Assembly (NCBI GenBank): GCA_029266615.1
Contig: JAQSWN010000021.1
Coordinates: 57,093-121,092 of the forward strand
DNA: 64,000 bases
Source of the DNA: Polyangiaceae bacterium
Lineage (GTDB): Bacteria; Myxococcota_A; Polyangia; Polyangiales; Polyangiaceae
Direction of reading: 5' to 3'
Shown here: positions 1-9,600 of the stretch, piece by piece
How the letters are laid out: each line of letters opens with the position of its first letter
How positions within the stretch are numbered: position 1 is the stretch's first letter
The notes under the pieces: model-generated
Told to the model about the DNA's origin: nothing
Seen by the model: the letters and a program-made list of their open reading frames with translations, nothing else
Databases searched by the model: none
Translations under genes and position numbers: made by a program

Positions 1-851
1 ATCCAGAAGCGCATCTTCTCGCCCTTGACCATCAGCTGCAGACCTTCGGTCCAGCCCGGGATGACCTGGTTCAAACCGAAGCTCGTCGGCTCGCCGCGAG
101 TGACGGAGCTATCGAACATTTTCCCGTCTTTGGTCCAGCCGGAATAGTGCACCTTCACGCGGCTAGTCGGCCCGGGGTGGTCCTTACCGGTGCCCTTGGT
201 CACGGTGCGGTAGGCGAGGCCGGATGGCGTCTTCTTCGCGTCCGCCGGGGGAGCCGCTACGTCCTTCGGTACCTCGGGCGGCTTGGGGGCAGCGACGATC
301 TCGAGCAGCTCCACGTCGAACGTGAGCTGGCCGGCGGGGTAACCGGGGCGAGCCGTCTCGCCGTAGGCGATCTTGGCCGGGATCCAGAGGCGGCGCTTCT
401 CGCCCACGACCATGAGCTTGAGTGCCTCGGTCCAGCCGGCGATCACTTGGTTTACCCCGAAGCTCGTCGGCTCGCCGCGCGCGACCGAGCTGTCGAACAT
501 TTTTCCGTCGCTGGTCCAGCCCGTGTAGTGGACCGACACCTTGTCGTCGTCCTTCGGGTGATCCTTGCCTTTGCCTTTGGTGAGCACCTTCGTGGCGAGA
601 CCAGATGCGGTCTTGCTCGCGTCCGCCGGCGGCGCCTTCACGTCCTCCGGCGCAGGGATGGCTTTCGGCTCTGCAGCGGCGGCGGTAGTGGTGGCGGCAG
701 CAGGAACGGAGCTGGCGGCAGCAGGCGCCTCCGCCGCCTTGTCCGGCGCGCTCTTGGTCGCGGGTTCCTCGGTCCTCTTGTTGTTGCAGGCGACGACGCC
801 GAGCAGCACGGCCGAGACGGTTAGAGAGTAAATGGCAGACCGGATACGCAT
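1..851 (-). CDS. Lipoprotein with tandem FKBP-type peptidyl-prolyl isomerase domains (3' end cut by window edge)
   Basis: Translating the minus strand from an ATG at 851 gives an uninterrupted frame to base 1, so the C-terminus lies outside the window. Residues 1-22 form a lipoprotein signal ending VVAC, with Cys22 as the lipidation site. An Ala/Pro-rich linker follows to about residue 75. A complete FKBP domain comes next (VHYTGWTSDGKMFDSS, then GEKRRLWIPAKIAYGE and the closing FDVELLEIV). A second copy begins with a near-identical VHYSGWTKDGKMFDSS and is truncated after GEKMRFWI. FKBPs catalyse cis-trans isomerisation of prolyl bonds; with a lipoprotein anchor this one should act on proteins in the periplasm. 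The YTGW/DSS/RLWIP motifs are those of active members. It is transcribed away from the cytochrome gene at 932. Confidence 0.9.
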   Translation of the reverse strand, partial: MRIRSAIYSLTVSAVLLGVVACNNKRTEEPATKSAPDKAAEAPAAASSVPAAATTTAAAAEPKAIPAPEDVKAPPADASKTASGLATKVLTKGKGKDHPKDDDKVSVHYTGWTSDGKMFDSSVARGEPTSFGVNQVIAGWTEALKLMVVGEKRRLWIPAKIAYGETARPGYPAGQLTFDVELLEIVAAPKPPEVPKDVAAPPADAKKTPSGLAYRTVTKGTGKDHPGPTSRVKVHYSGWTKDGKMFDSSVTRGEPTSFGLNQVIPGWTEGLQLMVKGEKMRFW

Positions 852-931
852 GGCGGGCGGAGCATAGTCCGATTTGCGGCCGCGGGTAGCGCCTTGCGCG
901 CGCCTTCCGGTTGGGCAAAAACTGACGCCCC

Positions 932-1285
932 ATGCGCGTTTTAACTAAGATTTTTGCCATCGGCACGATGGCCTTCGCGCTCGCGGGCGCGGCGTGCAAG
1001 GGCGGCGCACCGGGGGATCCTCGCGCCGAAGCGAAGGAGCGGTACGACTCGGCGTGCGGCAAATGTCACGGTCGCGACGGCCGCGGCGGCGTGCCTTCCG
1101 CCGAGGGGCTGGCGCCGCCGCGCAACTTCGCCGACGCCACCTTTCAGGCGAGCCGAACCGACGCGCAATTGCGTGACGCGGTGGTCAACGGGAAAGGCCA
1201 GATGCCTCCGTTCGGCAAGCTGTTCGACGAGCCGCAGCTGACCGAGATCGTCGCTCATATTCGAAGCTTCAATCCCAAGAAGTAA
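932..1285 (+). CDS. Small monoheme c-type cytochrome lipoprotein
   Basis: A 117-residue protein with a signal peptide ending ALAGAAC (lipidated Cys22). A single heme-binding motif CGKCH (Cys42, Cys45, His46) follows. The sixth ligand is probably Met91 in the segment GKGQMPPFG, typical of class I cytochrome c. It fits the cytochrome c6/cbb3-subunit-like fold (Pfam Cytochrome_CBB3 type) and should carry electrons at the outer face of the membrane. The gene ends 6 bp before the plsC-like gene at 1292, so the two are probably co-transcribed. I see no oxidase or dehydrogenase partner nearby, so its redox partner is unknown. Confidence 0.88.
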   Translation: MRVLTKIFAIGTMAFALAGAACKGGAPGDPRAEAKERYDSACGKCHGRDGRGGVPSAEGLAPPRNFADATFQASRTDAQLRDAVVNGKGQMPPFGKLFDEPQLTEIVAHIRSFNPKK

Positions 1286-1291
1286 GGAGCT

Positions 1292-2092
1292 ATGACCGGC
1301 CGAGTCATGAGCGCGGTCGTCGACGCAGAACCTCGCAGCCGCCGTCGGGCGCGACTGGGTCCGGTGGGCCTCACCGTCTACAACCTGTTCTATTGGCCCT
1401 ACCTGATCGTGACGTGCGCGATCCTATTCGTGCCGGCGGTGCTGCTGTTCGCGCTCACCGCCTGGTGGGATCCGAAGCGGCGCTGGCTACGCCGCTACAC
1501 CACGTATTGGGGCGCGCATTATCTCACGTGGGCCCCGTTCGCGGGCGTGCGCGTCACCGGTCGAGAGCACCTGCGCGGCGTCACCGGGTGCATCTACGTC
1601 GTGAACCACCAGTCCATGTGCGACATCCTCGCGGTGTACGGCACGTACCTGGACTTGGCGTGGGTCAGCAAAATCGAGAATTTCTATGCGCCGTTCTTGG
1701 GTTGGAACATGTGGCTCAACGGCTACGTGGCCCTGCGGCGCGGCCACCTCCCCAGCATTCGCCGCATGCTGCGCAAGAGCGAGCGCATGCTGCGTTCCGG
1801 TCAGGCGCTCTGCGTCTTTCCGGAAGGCACGCGTTCGCCGGACGGGCAGCTCATCCCCTTCTACCGCGGCGCCTTCTGGCTCGCCGCGCGCGCGGGCGTG
1901 CCCATCGTCCCGCTCGTCGTAGACGGCACTCAAGAAGTGATCGCCAAGCACAGCGCGCGTATCGTGCCTCTTGAAGTGGACGTGCACATCCTTCCCCCCA
2001 TTCAGCCGTCGGAGACGAATGGGGACTCTCGCGCGCTCCGCGATCTCACGCGCCAGCGTATGGCCGAAGAGCTGGCGCGCATGCGCGCCTGA
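1292..2092 (+). CDS. 1-acyl-sn-glycerol-3-phosphate acyltransferase (PlsC family)
   Basis: A 266-residue PlsC/LPLAT-type acyltransferase. It would transfer an acyl group to the sn-2 position of lysophosphatidic acid, or to a related acceptor, at the inner membrane. Visible family features are the catalytic block NHQSMCD (residues 105-111, the HX4D motif), the acceptor-binding motif FPEGTRSPDG (about 176-185) and an N-terminal hydrophobic segment (about 33-57). The start is supported by AAGGAG 5-10 bp upstream. It lies directly downstream of the cytochrome gene and ends 6 bp from the convergent MlaF-like gene. Many myxobacterial genomes hold several PlsC paralogues, so I do not assign it as the essential plsC. 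Confidence 0.88.
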   Translation: MTGRVMSAVVDAEPRSRRRARLGPVGLTVYNLFYWPYLIVTCAILFVPAVLLFALTAWWDPKRRWLRRYTTYWGAHYLTWAPFAGVRVTGREHLRGVTGCIYVVNHQSMCDILAVYGTYLDLAWVSKIENFYAPFLGWNMWLNGYVALRRGHLPSIRRMLRKSERMLRSGQALCVFPEGTRSPDGQLIPFYRGAFWLAARAGVPIVPLVVDGTQEVIAKHSARIVPLEVDVHILPPIQPSETNGDSRALRDLTRQRMAEELARMRA

Positions 2093-2098
2093 GGCGGC

Positions 2099-2806
2099 TC
2101 ACGCGCGCCGCGAGCGGTGCGTCTCGTCTTCGGGCAGCAAATGTCCGTGAGCGAGCTCCATCGGGTGAATGCCGAGGCGGTCGATGAGCTGCCGGCTGTT
2201 CGTAGCGATGACGACCGTCATGCGCGAGTCGTCGCGAAAGCCCATGAGCCGCTCGTAAACGAGGTTCCTGGTCGCGGAGTCCAAGCCCCCGTCCGGATCG
2301 TCCAAGAACACGAAATTGGGCTCCAAGGCGAGCGCGCGCGCGAGAGCGACTCGCTTCCTCACCCCGAGCGATAGGTGCGCCGGCAAGGCATGAAAATCCG
2401 TCTGAGCGACGCGCAGCTGGCCGAGCGCGTCGCGCGCCCGCTGCGTGACCTCCTTTTCGTCCCAGCCGAACAGATCCGCGTGGTAGCGCAGGCCGAGCGT
2501 CACGTTGGACAACGCGCTGAGGTTGGACATCAAGCCGCCCTGTCCGAACAAGAAGCCGCGCCTCACGCCTTGCCGCATCAGCTCGCTCGGGTTCTTCGCG
2601 GATGCGTGGTGCCCGTCGAGCCAGACGTGCCCGCTCGTGGCGTTCAGCAAGCCCGCGCACACGTAGAGTAGCGTCGACTTCCCGACGCCGTTGTCGCCCG
2701 TCACGATCAGGGTGCGGCCTGGCGGGACGTGCAGCTCCGTTTCACGCAGCACCCACAGGTCCCCGTAACGAAAAGCCGCGTCCTCGAGCCAGAGCCCGTC
2801 CTTCAT
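2099..2806 (-). CDS. MlaF-type ABC transporter ATPase with degenerate catalytic motifs
   Basis: A 235-residue ABC ATPase starting MKDGLWLED. The ATG at 2806 overlaps the stop of the MlaE-like permease (ATGA), so translation is coupled. A longer upstream frame exists, but it only runs antisense-like through the permease gene. The Walker A motif GDNGVGKST and a Q-loop (FGQGGLMSNLSALSNV) resembling MlaF are present. Three catalytic elements are unusual. The signature is LSLGV instead of LSGGx, Walker B ends FVFLDD so the catalytic Glu is Asp, and the H-loop reads VIATNS with Asn where His is expected. The likely role is energising phospholipid or other lipid transport with the adjacent permease. 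The altered motifs suggest slow or no ATP hydrolysis (inference). Confidence 0.85.
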   Translation of the reverse strand: MKDGLWLEDAAFRYGDLWVLRETELHVPPGRTLIVTGDNGVGKSTLLYVCAGLLNATSGHVWLDGHHASAKNPSELMRQGVRRGFLFGQGGLMSNLSALSNVTLGLRYHADLFGWDEKEVTQRARDALGQLRVAQTDFHALPAHLSLGVRKRVALARALALEPNFVFLDDPDGGLDSATRNLVYERLMGFRDDSRMTVVIATNSRQLIDRLGIHPMELAHGHLLPEDETHRSRRA

Positions 2807-3657
2807 GGGGCCGGGAGCGGGGGGCCAACGAACCAGTAGAAGCCGGCTGTGAGCACGGTGTTGTAGACCACGCAGCCGAGCAGGCTCATCACCACCGCGC
2901 GGCTCGCCTGCTGCGGCACTTCGGTCGGGGAGCTCTTTACCTCGAGCCCGAAGTGGCACGAGAGCCAGCCGACGATGGTGCCGAGCCCGAGGCCCTTTGC
3001 CAAGAAGAGGGCCAAATCATAGGGCATGACGCTGCCGGCGACGCCTTGCTGGAAGCTCGACAAGCTCGCCCCGGACGTCAGAATGCCGATCGTGAAAGCC
3101 GCGGTCAGGCTCACGATGCTGAAGTAGATCATCAGCGCAACCACGCTCACGACGCAGCCGACCATGCGCGGGAGCACCACGTAGCGAAGCGGGTCCACGC
3201 CAAGCGAGGACAGCGCCAGTATTTCGCTGTTCACCTTCATGTTGCCGAGCTCGGTAGCGATCGCGGTACCCGAGCGCCCCGCCACGACGATGGCCGTGAT
3301 GAGCGGCGCCAGCTCGCGCAGCACGACCGCGACGAGGACTCGGCCGATGAGCTCGCCGTCCGCCGGCATCATCATGTTGGTTTGGATGATGATGCTGGCG
3401 CCGATGAGCGTGGCGATCGCGCTGACCAAAGAAAGCGCCTGCACGCCGGTGAACATCACCTGCGTCAGCATGATGCCGTGCACTAGCTGCCGCGCCGCGA
3501 CGCCCGGCGCGAAATCCGACAACACCGCGTCCTTCAGAGTGCCGAGCAGCGCACGCAGGGTGGCCGTTGCGGCGATGGCACGCCGCCCAATGCGCTCTAT
3601 CCAGCTTGCTTCCCGAAGAACGTCCGATCTCGGGTCGTAAGGCAGGGTCGAGCGCAT
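2803..3657 (-). CDS. MlaE-family ABC permease (lipid transport)
   Basis: A 284-residue MlaE/YrbE-type permease with an amphipathic N-terminus followed by about five hydrophobic segments. Conserved family stretches include VVAGRSGTAIATELGNM and the preceding block LRELAPLITAIVV, characteristic of the MlaE permease fold. Such proteins form the membrane core of MCE-linked lipid transporters. A well-placed GAGGAG ribosome site lies just upstream, and the start is 16 bp after the stop of the giant TPR gene, so the three genes form one operon. No MlaD/MCE substrate-binding protein, MlaB or MlaC is encoded in the neighbourhood. Those parts must be elsewhere or absent. Confidence 0.9.
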   Translation of the reverse strand: MRSTLPYDPRSDVLREASWIERIGRRAIAATATLRALLGTLKDAVLSDFAPGVAARQLVHGIMLTQVMFTGVQALSLVSAIATLIGASIIIQTNMMMPADGELIGRVLVAVVLRELAPLITAIVVAGRSGTAIATELGNMKVNSEILALSSLGVDPLRYVVLPRMVGCVVSVVALMIYFSIVSLTAAFTIGILTSGASLSSFQQGVAGSVMPYDLALFLAKGLGLGTIVGWLSCHFGLEVKSSPTEVPQQASRAVVMSLLGCVVYNTVLTAGFYWFVGPPLPAP

Positions 3658-3673
3658 GGCGCTGCTCCTCGGC

Positions 3674-6600
3674 TCAGCCCTTCAGCGCGGAAAGGCGTGC
3701 CTTGGCGTCTTCGAGCCCGTCAGTCTGCACCGCACGCTCGTACATCTGGACTGCCTTGGCCTTCTCGTCCAGCTGCTCGTGGATTTGACCAAGTCGGAAG
3801 AAGACCATGCTCTTTTTGATGGGTCCGTTCACTTCGTCCAGCTTCTGCAAGAGGAGCGCGCGGTACATCTGCTGGGCCTTCTTGTGATCGCCGACTTGCA
3901 TGGCGACGCTGCCGAGCAGGGTGAGCACGTTGACGTTGCCAGGCTCGATGCGGAACGCCTTGTCCAGCTCCTCTAGCGCGCGCTGCACCTCGCTATCGGC
4001 CAGGTATGCGGCGGCGAGGCGCCGGTGGATCTCGCCCAGCTCTTTGGTGCGCTTCGTTCCGAAACTGTCCACGATGCGCTGCAGCACTTCGGCGGCGGCC
4101 TTGCCACGACCGGAAGCGCTGTACTGGTCGCACAGCTCGAGAAGGATTTCGCGGTCGTCCGGCTTCAGCTTGCTGGCGCGCTCCAAGAGCTCGGCCGCCG
4201 CGACGTGGTCGCCACGCTCCTTGCTCTGAATTTGGGCGGCGCGCTGCAAGAGCTTGATGGCTTCCTCCGGCTTGCTCGCGAGCTCCGCGTCGCGAGAGAG
4301 CAAGCTTCCCAGCTTGTCCCAGGCTCCCTCGGTTTGGTAGAGAACGCGCAGGCGGTCGCGCAGCTCGGCGCTTGCCTCGTCATGGGTCAGCCCCCGCTCG
4401 AAGGCGCGGGCCGCCTGCTCCGCGTTGCCGAGCTTCTGCTCGGTCTCGCCCAGCTCGAGCGCCAGCGCGACGGCGGGCGCGCCGCTCGCCATGTCCAGCA
4501 AACGGCTGGTGATCTCGGACGCCGCGGCGAGGTCGTTCTGAGCCTTGTACAAACGTGCCAGGGCCTCGAGCGCGCCCTGGTGGTTCGGATCTCGCTCCAG
4601 GACTCCGCGGTAGGTGTCGATGGCGCGCGAGCGATCGCCGAGCCGGCCGTCGTAAACCTCGCCCAGCCGCACCTGGAAACGGAGCTCGCTCGCCGTATCA
4701 CCGCGGGCCTGAGCCGCGCTGATCTGGGTGGAGAGCAGGTCCGCCAGCTCTTCGTCGCGCTGCGTCTTTTCGTACAGCTCGCTCAGGGCCACGACCGCTT
4801 CGCTCTGGCCCGGCTCTTCGTCGAGCACGGCCCGGAGCAGCTCGATGGCCGCGTCCATAGACTCGAATTTGTCGCGGTTCAGCTGCGCCAGCTCGAGCCG
4901 TAGCGCGGTGCGCGCGCTCGGCGACTCGGCCATGTCCACCAAGCGCTCGAGCAAGCGCCCGAGATCTTGGTGCCGCCCGGCCATTGGGTAGAGGGCGCGA
5001 AGGGCCGCGGCCGACTCTTGATCGCTCGGCTCGTCCTCGAACAGCTGCTCGAACAGCTCGGTGGCCTTGGCGGTGTCGGACAGCTTGTCGCGCGCGACCT
5101 CCGCCGCGCGCCGGCGAAGCGCTCGAACGCTGCCCGCATCGGCGGTGAGCTCGGCCTGACGCACGGTGAGCTTGAACGTCTCCGTGTAATCACCAGCGGC
5201 CTCGCGGAGACGACACAGCTCCGACAGCGCCCACAGGTTCGTGTCGTCCTGAGCCAACAGCTCGCGCAGCACCGACTCGGCCGCGGCGCTGTCGCCACTC
5301 TTCTCCGCGAGTGACTTGGCCTGACGATACAGCTCCTCGCGACGCGATTCGTCCACCTGGAGCTTAGCGCGGCGACGCAACGTGCCGAATAGGTCCAGCT
5401 CGCGACCGGGCGCGCTCTGGAGCTGCTCGATCGCCTGCAGCACCTCGTCATTCGTGTCCTCGAACGAAAGGGCGCGTTTGAGCGCCGCTTCCGCGGCCGC
5501 GTTGTCGCCCACCTTTTCTCGGTACCAGCGCGAGAGTCGCATCGCGAGCTCCACGCCGGACTCCGGGCTCAGGTCACTCTTCAGCGCGATCGCGCTGTCG
5601 AGGGCCTGGCACGCCTTGTCCCACTCGCCGGTGATCGGCGCGAGCCGCTCCAACTCCTCGAGCAGGGCCGTGTCCTCTGGCGCCTCCGCGAGCCCCAGCT
5701 CAATCACGCGCTGCGCGGCGCGCGGATCTTTGGCTTCTTCTTCGAGGACCCGGGCGAGGCTGCGACGCATGTCGATGCGCCCCTCCACGCTGTCCGCGAA
5801 GCCGACGCGCTTTTCGTACAGCTTGGCGAGCCGGTCCGTCATGCCGCGCGCGCGATAGACGGACTCGAGGATTTCCGACACTTCCTCGAACAGCTCCTCG
5901 TTGTCGACGAGCTTCTCCAGCTCGGCGATCGCGGGATCGTGAGCGGGCACTCGCTCGAGGGCCATGCGCAGTGAGCCCAAGCCGCGCGCGGGCTCCTGGA
6001 AGCGCTCGATCTGAATTTGGGCGAGGCGGAAGTACAAGTCCGCTTGACGCTCATCCGAGCTCTCCACCGTCACCCGTCGCTCCAAGACGTCGGCCACCGC
6101 TTCGTGCTCGTTCAAGCGCGAATGCAGTCGATCCAGCGCGTCCAGCAGGTCCGGCTGGTCGCCGGCTTGTTCTCCGGCGCGCTTGTACGCGTTCACCGCG
6201 CGGCGATCGTCCTTCAGCTCGACCTCCGCGATTCGACCGAGACGAACGTACAGCTCTCGCGCGACGTCCGGCTCGAAGGTCGAGCCCGCGCGATCCGACA
6301 GCGCGTCGGCGTAGCGACCGAAGCCGCCCGTCGCGCGCGAGAGCCGCTCGAGCTCGACGTGCAGCTCGCCATCGTCCGGCACCTCGCTGATGGCGCGCAG
6401 CAACGCGGACTCGGCCTCGGCTTGCTTGCCCAGGTTCGCTTCCTGCACGCGCGCGATGGTGCGCAGGGTCTGCACCCGCTCCGTAGGCTCCGTCTCGACC
6501 GTGAGCCGCAGCTCCAGCACGTCCACCAGCTCCACGTGACGGCCGCTTTGCTCCAGCACCGGTACCAAGATCTCCGCCACCGTCCGGCGCAGGTCTTCGT

Positions 6601-9600
6601 GGCCGCCCCCAATCTCTCGAACCGCGGCGATGACCTCGCCGTCGGTCGGAGCCTCCTCGAGCGCGAGCCGGTAGGAGTCGAGCGCGTCCTCGAAGCTTTC
6701 CAGCTTGGAAGCCAAAATGTTGCCGATTTCCTTGCGAATTTGCGCGCGTTCGGCCGGCCCTTCCGCGGCGCCCGCCTGCAGCCGAAGGCTGTCCAGCAGC
6801 TCCGGCCACATCGCCTCCGAGCGGTACAAGCGATTGAGCGACGCGAGCACGCCACCGTCGCCGGGACGCACCTGCAGCGCCTGCTCCAGCACTTCGATCG
6901 CCTTGCGCTTGTCGGAAAGCTGCTTGTCGTAGCAAGCAGCGGCGCTGACCAGGAGCGTGTACTTGAGGTCGTCGTCGTCCTGAGTGAGCTCCACGCGCCG
7001 CTGGTACAGCTCGACGAGCCGCGCCGCGTCGCCCTTCGTCTCGTACAGCTCGATCAAGCAATCTACCGTGAACGCGCTCTCGGGATCGAGGTCGAGCGCC
7101 TTCTCGTAGCCGGCGATCGCGCCGGGCGCGTCGTCCAGCATGTCCCGCTTGGCTTCGGCCACGCGGCGCCACACGCTCGCTCGCTCTTCGTCGTTCGGGA
7201 GCAGCTCCGCTTTCGCGGTCAGCACGCGCACCAGCACCTGCCAGTCGCTGAGCAGGGTCGCGAGCGACTCCATCTTGTTGAGCGGCTCGATGTCGCTCTC
7301 GTCCGCCGCGAAGAGCCGCTCGTAGGCCGCCAGCGCGCGGCGGGGGTCGTCCCGGCGCGAGTTGTGCACGTTGGCCAACGTCGCCAAAATATCGCGTCTG
7401 TCCCGCAAATCGGGGTGCTCTTCGAGCACCGCCTCGTAGGCGTCCGTGAGTGCGTCCCAAGCCGCGGTCTTTTCGACGAGGCGCTCGTACTCGGCGCGCG
7501 TGTCCGCGTCGTCCGGGTCCAGCTTGACCGCCGCCTCCAAAGCCCGGCGGGCACGGTTCAGATCGTCCCCTCGTTTTTCCCACAGCTCCGCGGTTTCGCG
7601 CAGCACGCGTACCTTGTCGGCCGCGTCCTCGGCGAGCTGGTAGCGGTCCTCGTTCAGTTGAATCTGCCGACGCCAGTCGTCCGCCGCTTCGTAGAGCGGG
7701 CGCAGGATGTCGACGATGCGTTCCGTATGCTCGGGCCGCTTACGCAGCTGCTCGAGCGCGGTGATCGCCTCCTGGTGACGCGGCAGGGACGAAGTGATCT
7801 CTTGCAGCTGATCGACGGCTCGCTCGATCTGGTTTTGCTCTTGATGCAAGCGCGCGAGCGCCAGGCGGTACTGCGCCCCCTGCTCTGCCGACGGCGCGCT
7901 CTCCGCCCGGCGCAGGTACAGCTCGGCCAAGTCGTCCCACCGCGAGCGGCTACGGTACAGCTCCGTGAGCGCGTCCAGCGACACCGCGTCGTCGTCCTGC
8001 ACCTCCAGCGCTTGGCGATAGGTCTCGATAGCGTCGTCGGGCTTGGCGAGAGCGCCCTTTTGTAGCCCCGCCATCGTGTGCAGCAGCTGCAGGCGCTCCC
8101 CCGGCTCGAAGCGATGCTCGAGCCCCTGGCGATAAAGCGCGACGCGCTCTTCGTCGCGACCGGCCTTCTCCAAAAGCTGGTCGACGCTCCCGAACAGCGA
8201 CTTGCTCTCGGGCTCGAAGGCGAGCGCGCGACGGAAGAACGAGAGTGCCAAGTCGCCCTCGTTCAGATCTCGGAACAGCTCACCGGTGCGCCGCGCAAGC
8301 TTTACGCTCGACTCGTCGTCGGTCTCGATCTTCTTGAGCTCGTCTGCGTAGATCTCGGCCAGGCGCCGCTCCGCCGAAGCCACCTTCGCGAGTCGCTCCA
8401 GCTCGGCGATGGTGCCGGTGTCGCTCGGATCTTCGGACAGGAGCCGGGCGACGGTGTCGAGCGCCGCGCGGTAGTCTTCCTTCTGCTCCTCGTACAGCTT
8501 GGCGAGCCGTGTGAGCAGCTCGCGGCGCTCGTCCGGGTCCCCGCTCGCCTCCAAACGGGCACGGATGGTGTTCATCACCTTGCCGAAATCCGCGCGGAGC
8601 AGGTACACCGGCTCCAGCAAGGCGGCCGCGCGCGCGCGCTCCTGCGGATCCGGAGCGTCGTTGACCAAGCGCTCGAGCTCGGCGATGGCACCTTCGTGCT
8701 GGCGCTCGGCGGAGAGCGCGCTCTCGAGCTCGTCGAAGGCGCGCCCGACATTGTTCTGGTGACGCGAGGCCACGCGAGCGATCGCGACGTGCAGGGCGGC
8801 CGGCTCTCCCAGCTTCGCGTCCAGCTGGCGCTCGTAAAGAGCGACGAGCTCCCCCCACATGGACTCGCTGGTGTAGAGCGACTCGAGCGCGGTCAGCGCG
8901 TCCCTTTCGAGCGAGATGTCGAGGATGGTCTCGTACACCTCGATCGCGCGGCGCCGCTCGGAGAGCGCCTCCGAGAGGAGCTTGGCGCGTCGGAACAACA
9001 GCGACTTTCGCTCTTCGTCGTTCTCGGCGACCTCGGTTCGCCGCTCGAGGATCTCGAGCAGATTGCGCGCGTCCCCGCTCTCCTCGTAAAGAGATTCGAG
9101 CGCCGATAGAGCCCGTTTGTCCTCCGCGCGGAGCTCGAGCGCCTTCTTGTAATACGTGCGCGCAAGCTCACGATCGGCGAGCTGGTGACGCGCCAAATCC
9201 GCGATCTTCAGGGTGACGATCAGCTGCACCTCGCCGTCGAAGATCTCGGGCACGACCTCGGCCAGCAGCTTGACGTACTCGGCCTGGCGCGACGTGGCCG
9301 TCGCCAGGCGCTCCAGGTGGTTGAACCACGGAACCAGATCCGCATGGCCGACCGCAGAGCGCACGGCGCGCTCCGCGAGCCCGAAGGCGCGCTGCGGGTC
9401 GTTGAGCGGTCCCTCCGCGACCTTCATCGCTGCCTCGAGGCCGTTCAGCTTCTCGATCGGATCGTCGGTCGTATCCACCTCGATGAGCTGCGTCGTCAAG
9501 AGCCGCTCGTGATTACCCTCCGCCTCGAAGATAGGCTTGAGGATGAGCGCGGCCTCGCGACGGGTCGCGTTCTCCGGCGACTCCAGCAGCTTGCCGAGGG

